From contig NZ_PNCO02000001.1 of the NCBI RefSeq assembly GCF_005886105.2, positions 2,539,001 to 2,603,000 of the forward strand: a stretch of DNA of 64,000 bases, given 5' to 3'. The translations under genes were made by a program, and so were the position numbers. A model generated the notes under the pieces. It was not told where the DNA came from and did no database searches. It saw only the letters and a list, made by a program, of their open reading frames with translations. How positions within the stretch are numbered: the stretch's first letter is position 1; each line of letters opens with the position of its first letter. This DNA is from Pseudoalteromonas galatheae. GTDB taxonomy: Bacteria > Pseudomonadota > Gammaproteobacteria > Enterobacterales > Alteromonadaceae. This document shows, one piece after another, positions 59,129 to 64,000 of this stretch.

Positions 59129-60967
59129 ATGAACAATAGACTAGTAATAAAATATGTAAGTACGGCAGTGGCTTGCACACTGTTTCTCGCAAGTTGTAGC
59201 TCACCAAGTAAAAAACCTTCAGTGCCCAAAGAAACGCTCGACCAAGTCGCAGAATCTGGTCAAGTGCCTGAGCGAGTTTGGCTCAATCAAGGATGGTCAG
59301 ATAAACTTCGGCAAGACTTTTGGTTCACAGGTCAAGGGTCACAAATCATTCCCTATACTTGGTTTACTTGGTTAGAGCAACCCAACAGTAAAAAGCTCTT
59401 TCGCGATAGCGAACATATGGAAATGCTGCGCTATCTACCCAGTAAAACCGCCGCCAATAACCCTTCAGGTTTGCCCATCGGCTTTGCCGTGCATAACAAT
59501 CAAACCACAGGACAAGCTTGGGTCGGGATGACCTGCGCCGCATGCCACACCAACCAAATTGATTATAATGGTACAAAAATTTTGGTAGAGGGTGCGCCCA
59601 CCCTCGCCAACTTTGTACTCTTCTTTAGCCGCCTAAATGCCGCATTAGAAGCGACCCTCAACGATAATCAAAAGTTTAGCCGTTTCGCGATGCGGGTATT
59701 AAAAGAAGGAGCATCGCAAGAGTTGATTGATGATTTACGAGAGGATCTCAAGCACGTGGCGCTTGCAACCGCCGAGCGACAAACCGTTAATGACTTGCCC
59801 GAAGATTATCCAGACGATTTTACCAGCTATGCTCGACTTGACGCGTTTGGCAATATACAAAACGCCGGCACGGCATTTGCGCTTGACGACCTTAACAATA
59901 AAAATGCGCCCACCGCGCCCGTCTCCTATCCATTTTTATGGGGTACACACCAGTCCAATGTAGTGCAGTGGAATGCCTCAGCACCAAACGTACCTGTAAT
60001 TGGGCCTCTGGTTAGGAACATAGGTGAAGTGGTGGGTGTATTTGGTTCGTTATCCATTGAAGAAGCACCGGTTTGGCAGCGTGTTTGGGGGAAACATGCG
60101 CGTTACAGCTCAACCGTTGACTTGCAAGGATTAGGACAATTAGAAGCGTGGGTAAAAACGCTACTTCCTCCCGCTTGGCCGGAACAATACTTTCCGGGAA
60201 TTGACACTAACAAAGCGGCACAAGGAAAAATGTTATTCCAAGCAAACTGTGCTAGCTGTCATCAATTAATTGACCAAAAAAATCTACTTAAAGATTACGA
60301 AGCAGTCAAAGTGCCAGTAAAAGAGATAGGTACCGATCCTACTATGTCTAATAACGCCAGCTGCCATATGGCAAAGACCTTATTTTTAGAAGGTACTAAG
60401 ACAGACATTCTTATTGGCGACAAATTCCAAGCGGTAGATAGCGCTATTGATATCCCAGTAAATGGCGTTGTGGGTTTGGTGTTAAAAGACCCTATCAAAG
60501 CAATCGAAGCAGGCCTAATAGCAGAACGCACCGGGCCAGATGGTAAGAAAACCACTGTGAAAAAATCCATTGAAGAGCGCCTTAAAGTCTACCTAGAAAA
60601 TAGACACAAATTGAGTCCGAACACTAATGAAGATTGTGTGGATGGTTTCTACGACGCGGGTGTCTACAAAGCAAGGCCGTTAAACGGAATTTGGGCAACC
60701 GCGCCTTATTTACATAATGGCTCAGTGCCAAACCTATGGTCACTATTACAATCACCAGAGTCGCGCCCGGATACCTTCTGGGTTGGTAGTCGCGAATTCG
60801 ACCCTATCAACGTTGGCTATGTTACTCATCAAGGCATGAACGAGTTCAAAGTGAACAAAGCCAATGGTGAGGTTATGCCGGGCAACGATAACAGCGGTCA
60901 CGTTTACGGCACTACCTTGAGTGACAATGAAAAGTGGCAAATCGTTGAGTTTTTGAAAACGCTATAA
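59129..60967 (+). CDS. Diheme cytochrome c lipoprotein (peroxidase/RoxA-like)
   Basis: A 612-residue protein with lipobox LASC (Cys23) and two heme c attachment sites: CAACH at 136-140 and CASCH at 374-378. The blocks GSQIIPYTWFTWLEQ and NGIWATAPYLHNGSVPNLWSLL are typical of the large diheme cytochrome peroxidase-like family that includes the rubber oxygenases RoxA and RoxB. Size fits RoxA-like proteins better than classical CcpA (about 330). As an outer-membrane-associated lipoprotein it may oxidise a substrate at the cell surface or act as peroxidase. It diverges from the cytochrome b/EB_dh gene across 173 bp. Confidence 0.82.
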   Translation: MNNRLVIKYVSTAVACTLFLASCSSPSKKPSVPKETLDQVAESGQVPERVWLNQGWSDKLRQDFWFTGQGSQIIPYTWFTWLEQPNSKKLFRDSEHMEMLRYLPSKTAANNPSGLPIGFAVHNNQTTGQAWVGMTCAACHTNQIDYNGTKILVEGAPTLANFVLFFSRLNAALEATLNDNQKFSRFAMRVLKEGASQELIDDLREDLKHVALATAERQTVNDLPEDYPDDFTSYARLDAFGNIQNAGTAFALDDLNNKNAPTAPVSYPFLWGTHQSNVVQWNASAPNVPVIGPLVRNIGEVVGVFGSLSIEEAPVWQRVWGKHARYSSTVDLQGLGQLEAWVKTLLPPAWPEQYFPGIDTNKAAQGKMLFQANCASCHQLIDQKNLLKDYEAVKVPVKEIGTDPTMSNNASCHMAKTLFLEGTKTDILIGDKFQAVDSAIDIPVNGVVGLVLKDPIKAIEAGLIAERTGPDGKKTTVKKSIEERLKVYLENRHKLSPNTNEDCVDGFYDAGVYKARPLNGIWATAPYLHNGSVPNLWSLLQSPESRPDTFWVGSREFDPINVGYVTHQGMNEFKVNKANGEVMPGNDNSGHVYGTTLSDNEKWQIVEFLKTL

Positions 60968-60987
60968 ACGCTATTTAGCGCTAAAAA

Positions 60988-61012
60988 CAAAGGGCCGAAT
61001 ACAGGCCCTTTG
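60988..61012. terminator. Hairpin terminator between convergent genes
   Basis: CAAAGGGCC (60988-60996) pairs perfectly with GGCCCTTTG (61004-61012). On the - strand five T follow, so it mainly ends the GNAT-C39 operon, and may also stop the cytochrome transcript. Confidence 0.75.
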
Positions 61013-61033
61013 ACTTATAACCGAAAACGTTAT

Positions 61034-62143
61034 TTAAAATGACTCGTGCAACACCACCAGCGCACTTAACTTGCTTGCGCCAAACGTCATCATTTTTTCA
61101 AAATCCGACCTTGCGATGGGAACTTGCTGGCAGTCGATAGGATTTTGGTCGTCCTCGACATCAGGGTCATTAAGATATAAACACAATTCATCCAAGCCCG
61201 TAATAAGCACCCAATGCGGCGCTTTTTTACCGTTTAGTCTATAGGTGCTGATCAAAGCCAATACCGCACTACCCTGTAACAACCATTGTTCAACCTGTTC
61301 AAGCTTTACATCGGCTTGGTGAATAGCAATATCACGATATTCACACTCTTGACGGAATTGCTCATGAACTAAGGTCATCACCTGTTTTTTCTGCGCGCTT
61401 CTAACGCCATCTAAAAATAGTGGGCCCGCCGTATTCACCATCACCTCTGCCGCAAAACCACGGCGCTCCGCAGCCAATGCCAAACCAAATGGGTGACAGC
61501 CGCCGTGACCTGCAGTCATAAAGATGGTGGTCGCTTCACGCCATATTTCAAGCTCTAAGGCCTGATCGCCCATACAGCCTGGATCTATACTCGCCATTGC
61601 CATCATCAGTGACGCCGGTCCGCAAGTAAAGTCTGTCGTTTGCTGATACCAAGGTGCCTGATGCAACACCGCCTTTTGCGACAGTTTACGTACGCATTTT
61701 TGCATTCTTAGCGCGTCATCATGATCCGCGTAATAGTTTTGATACTCGCCAAATACACGATAACCCATGCGTTTATATAAGCCGATGGCCGCGTCATTGC
61801 GTTTAGCCACTTCTAAACGCATATACAACCAGCCCATTTCACCCGCTCTGGCCTCAAGCTCTGACATCAGTTGACGTGCGATCCCCTTACCTTGATGATG
61901 AGGCGATACCGCCAATGAATAAAGCCTGGCCAGCCGCGTTCCTTGGTGCAACCAAAGCAATCCATAGCCCACAAGTTCCCCTGCTAACTTTGCAGTAAGC
62001 AGCAGGCTATGTTCAAAACTGATGTAATGCTTGAGTTGGCGACGACTCAGTCTATCTGCACTGAAGCAGCTTTGCTCCAGCGCATTCAGTGAATTCAAAT
62101 CCTGCAGTGTCGCCTTTTCGAGCACCAACGCGGCTTGCAACAT
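61034..62143 (-). CDS. GNAT acetyltransferase fused to a C39-like peptidase domain
   Basis: A 369-residue two-domain protein. Residues 1-150 are a RimI-like GNAT domain with the acetyl-CoA loop HHQGKGIAR at 82-90 and the ending IGLYKRMGYRVFGEY. Residues ~160-360 are a papain-like C39-family domain with Cys174 in DFTCGPAS, His310 in APHWVLITG and an Asp in LNDPD. This fusion is known next to RimK-type ATP-grasp ligases; comparative genomics has proposed that such pairs modify peptides or protein ends. It shares one base with the stop codon of the ATP-grasp gene, so the two are coupled. Confidence 0.88.
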   Translation of the reverse strand: MLQAALVLEKATLQDLNSLNALEQSCFSADRLSRRQLKHYISFEHSLLLTAKLAGELVGYGLLWLHQGTRLARLYSLAVSPHHQGKGIARQLMSELEARAGEMGWLYMRLEVAKRNDAAIGLYKRMGYRVFGEYQNYYADHDDALRMQKCVRKLSQKAVLHQAPWYQQTTDFTCGPASLMMAMASIDPGCMGDQALELEIWREATTIFMTAGHGGCHPFGLALAAERRGFAAEVMVNTAGPLFLDGVRSAQKKQVMTLVHEQFRQECEYRDIAIHQADVKLEQVEQWLLQGSAVLALISTYRLNGKKAPHWVLITGLDELCLYLNDPDVEDDQNPIDCQQVPIARSDFEKMMTFGASKLSALVVLHESF

Positions 62144-63591
62144 TACTTTTTACCTCTCGCTTCAAGACGCCTTGAAAATTCAGACATCACCTGCATGTAC
62201 AGCTCGTCACCGAGATACTTGTCTTCAACCCCTTGGTCAATATTCGGATTGTCGTTTACTTCAAGCACGTAAGCTTTGCCGTTGTGCTCTTTAATATCAA
62301 TACCATACAAACCATTACCCACAACTGCCGCCGCTTTTAATGCTGCACGTAACACCGCCTTTGGCACTTCAAACGTTGGTAACGTGTCAAACCCACCCGA
62401 GAAATTACGTTTTGACTCGTGGTTATAGATTTGCCAATGGTTACGTGCCATATGGTAACGGCATGCATAAATTGCACGGCCATTTAGCACCCCAATACGC
62501 CAGTCGTAATCTGTGTATAAGTAAGCTTGCGCCAACACAATCGCAGAGACGCTCATCAGCTCTTGTAACCGCTCGCCAAGTTCTTCTTTGGTTTTTACCT
62601 TAAATACGCCTTTTGAGAACGAACTCTCAGGCATTTTAAGCACCATAGGTAGCGATAACTCAGCAATGAGTTTATCGATTACTTGTTCATTACACTGGCT
62701 CACAAATCGCGTTTCTAAACTTGGCACCTTCTTGTAATTAAAGGCATCATGTAAAAACACCTTATTACAACAGCGTAGGATCGAGCTTGGGTCATCAATT
62801 ACCACTAAATCTTTTTGCTCTGCTTCTTGCGCAAGGCGATAAGTATGGTGATCAATCGCTGTGGTTTCACGAATAAATAGCCCATCGTATTGGCCTAAGT
62901 TGTATAACTCAGCCGCTTCTAATGGATGTACTTTAATGCCAAGCTTTTCACCCGCTTTTACAAAACGGCTGATCGCCCCTTTATTACTTGGCGGCAACTT
63001 TTCATCGTGGTCCACCAACATCGCAATATCCCAGCGATACTTTTTGTGGCTCTTACGTTTGTTCCACTGAGTGGCATGCACATGACCTAATACTTGAGTA
63101 CAAAACTCAAGCTGCGCCACCTGCAGAGTCGAAAAGTCGCGACGCTGCACCTGCACGCGCACGCCTTTGTCTTGCTGCTGTAATGTCACTTTTAGTAAAG
63201 GCGCTGGAAATTGCTGAAATAAATACGCCGCCAACTTACTAAACTCAGGCTGTTGGGTTTCGCCCATACAAATGATCAACTCAGCGTCATCGGTAATCGC
63301 GATCCCACGCTTATCAAACCAAGCTTGCGATAAAAACAACACATTATCGCCATCACGTAAACCGTTAATAACTTTTAGACTCGGAAGTACTTGGTGATTA
63401 CGCGCTTCAGCAAGTAAAGAGCAGTAATAACCTTGACTTAAATAACGATCACAGTCACATAAATTAATCACTCGAAGTTTTGATTCACCGAGCTTTGGGT
63501 ACTCTTGCAAATACGTTTCAAACGTCACTACGTTATTTGCCAAAGGCAGTACATCTGCATTTTGATCAACAACGAATAGAGTAGATAGCAT
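62143..63591 (-). CDS. RimK-family ATP-grasp ligase with N-terminal RLAN-type domain
   Basis: A 482-residue protein. The first ~190 residues form an accessory domain of the type found on RimK-like ligases (VINGLRDGDNVLFLSQAWF is within it). The rest is an ATP-grasp domain: FIRETTAIDHHTYRLAQEAE, VLKMPESSFSKGVFKV, the metal-binding YDWRIGVLNGRAIYACRY and the final VLEVNDNPNIDQGVED. RimK-type enzymes add amino acids, usually Glu, to the C-terminus of a protein or peptide. The target is unknown. AAGGAT lies before the ATG and it starts the two-gene operon. Confidence 0.88.
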   Translation of the reverse strand: MLSTLFVVDQNADVLPLANNVVTFETYLQEYPKLGESKLRVINLCDCDRYLSQGYYCSLLAEARNHQVLPSLKVINGLRDGDNVLFLSQAWFDKRGIAITDDAELIICMGETQQPEFSKLAAYLFQQFPAPLLKVTLQQQDKGVRVQVQRRDFSTLQVAQLEFCTQVLGHVHATQWNKRKSHKKYRWDIAMLVDHDEKLPPSNKGAISRFVKAGEKLGIKVHPLEAAELYNLGQYDGLFIRETTAIDHHTYRLAQEAEQKDLVVIDDPSSILRCCNKVFLHDAFNYKKVPSLETRFVSQCNEQVIDKLIAELSLPMVLKMPESSFSKGVFKVKTKEELGERLQELMSVSAIVLAQAYLYTDYDWRIGVLNGRAIYACRYHMARNHWQIYNHESKRNFSGGFDTLPTFEVPKAVLRAALKAAAVVGNGLYGIDIKEHNGKAYVLEVNDNPNIDQGVEDKYLGDELYMQVMSEFSRRLEARGKK

Positions 63592-63925
63592 CTAAATAAT
63601 CCTTAGGTGGCGATGCGTTGGCACATCATTACATGATGGTTTAGGCACCCCACGATTTAACATAGGGTTAGTGGGCAAATTCAAGGGCCCACATTAAAGT
63701 GGAGTAGTTGTAATCTTAAATATAGCACTTAGCAATTGAGTAATTTTGATTCTCAAGATAAATCTTTTTTGCTGTCGAAAACTCAAAGAAAGGACTTAAA
63801 TTTCATACAGTTAAAAGTTTAAAAGGTTCAATAAATAAGATTAATGCTAACGATTAAGAAAAATTGCATTATCAGTAAAGTTTACAATACTTAATTGATT
63901 AAAAATAAAACAACAGGATTTCCTC
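63592..63925. other. 334-bp intergenic region
   Basis: This contains the promoter of the ATP-grasp operon on the - strand and probably that of the gene starting at 63926. GTGGGC (63671-63676) and GCCCAC (63687-63692) can form a small hairpin. Otherwise it is AT-rich with no recognised feature. Confidence 0.45.
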
Positions 63926-64000
63926 ATGCAAAGGAAAGCAAACCTTCTGGCCCGACTTCGTATCGCATATGAAACAACTAAAAAAGAACTACTAATATTT
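63926..64000 (+). CDS. Start of a gene running off the window (25 codons visible)
   Basis: An ATG at 63926 with AGGATT upstream opens a frame that stays open to the window end. The visible residues are basic and helical (MQRKANLLARLRIAYETTKK). No family can be named from this length, and a longer upstream region without genes is compatible with a promoter. Confidence 0.4.
   Translation, partial: MQRKANLLARLRIAYETTKKELLIF

Noticed and set aside
1..64000. CRISPR arrays, tRNA or rRNA genes, prophage and transposase genes
   Set aside because: No regularly spaced direct repeats, cloverleaf-like segments with CCA ends, structural phage genes or transposase motifs were found by reading both strands.

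Overview
The window reads as chromosomal DNA of a marine gammaproteobacterium of the Alteromonadales, most likely Pseudoalteromonas or a close relative. Reasons: B-family DNA polymerase II (polB) divergent from dinG; gammaproteobacterial housekeeping genes (priC, ybaM, yfcA, cmoM, mtfA); three TonB-dependent receptors; a moderately AT-rich composition; and a dispersed repeat bounded by ATACCA...TGGTAT ends. The genus call is inference. No tRNA, rRNA, CRISPR array, prophage or transposase gene was seen.

Layout. 1-9.7 kb: the tail of an unidentified protein, mtfA, an HrpB-like helicase, a small lipoprotein, a large TonB-dependent receptor and polB. 9.8-14.7 kb: a tightly packed + strand gene train, dinG-yfcA-priC-histone deacetylase-like-ComFB-like-ybaM, the last a 52-residue gene. 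14.7-16.1 kb: a secreted NPP1/Nep1-like protein and an unrecognised protein built from an internal duplication. 16.3-20.6 kb: an RND efflux pump followed by its periplasmic adaptor. 20.7-23.3 kb: a Nif3/YbgI protein, cmoM, and a methionine aminopeptidase paired with a ParD-like protein. 23.4-26.8 kb: a Fur-box siderophore receptor, a periplasmic rhodanese and a secreted small protein. 26.9-31.1 kb: a coiled-coil protein, a chemotaxis receptor, a small membrane protein and a PD40 beta-propeller pseudogene.

The most unusual region is 31.4-44.3 kb. Ten co-directional, mostly overlapping or closely spaced genes encode an acyl-AMP ligase, LuxE-like and LuxC-like proteins, a FabZ-like dehydratase, a GMC oxidoreductase with a small partner, an SDR, a transketolase split into two subunits and an AAC(3)-fold acyltransferase. 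Next to them lie a second FabZ-like protein with an MDR reductase, a free-standing acyl carrier protein and a DUF4910-type peptidase. There is no ketosynthase, luciferase or glycosyltransferase. I infer a small-molecule pathway in which a fatty acyl group is activated, reduced to an aldehyde and joined to a two-carbon ketol unit. The region is bracketed by two paralogous coiled-coil genes in opposite orientation (26.9 and 44.5 kb).

45.2-48.3 kb is a polyhydroxyalkanoate operon (phaB, phasin, phaC). 48.4-64 kb holds a glycine-rich-domain-like membrane protein, a lipoprotein, a DUF4920-like protein, a third TonB receptor, a repeat element whose end supplies the stop codon of a neighbouring gene, a large exported protein, a secreted PPC-domain phosphatase, an ethylbenzene-dehydrogenase-type heme protein module facing a diheme cytochrome c, and a two-gene GNAT-C39/RimK-type ATP-grasp peptide-modification module.
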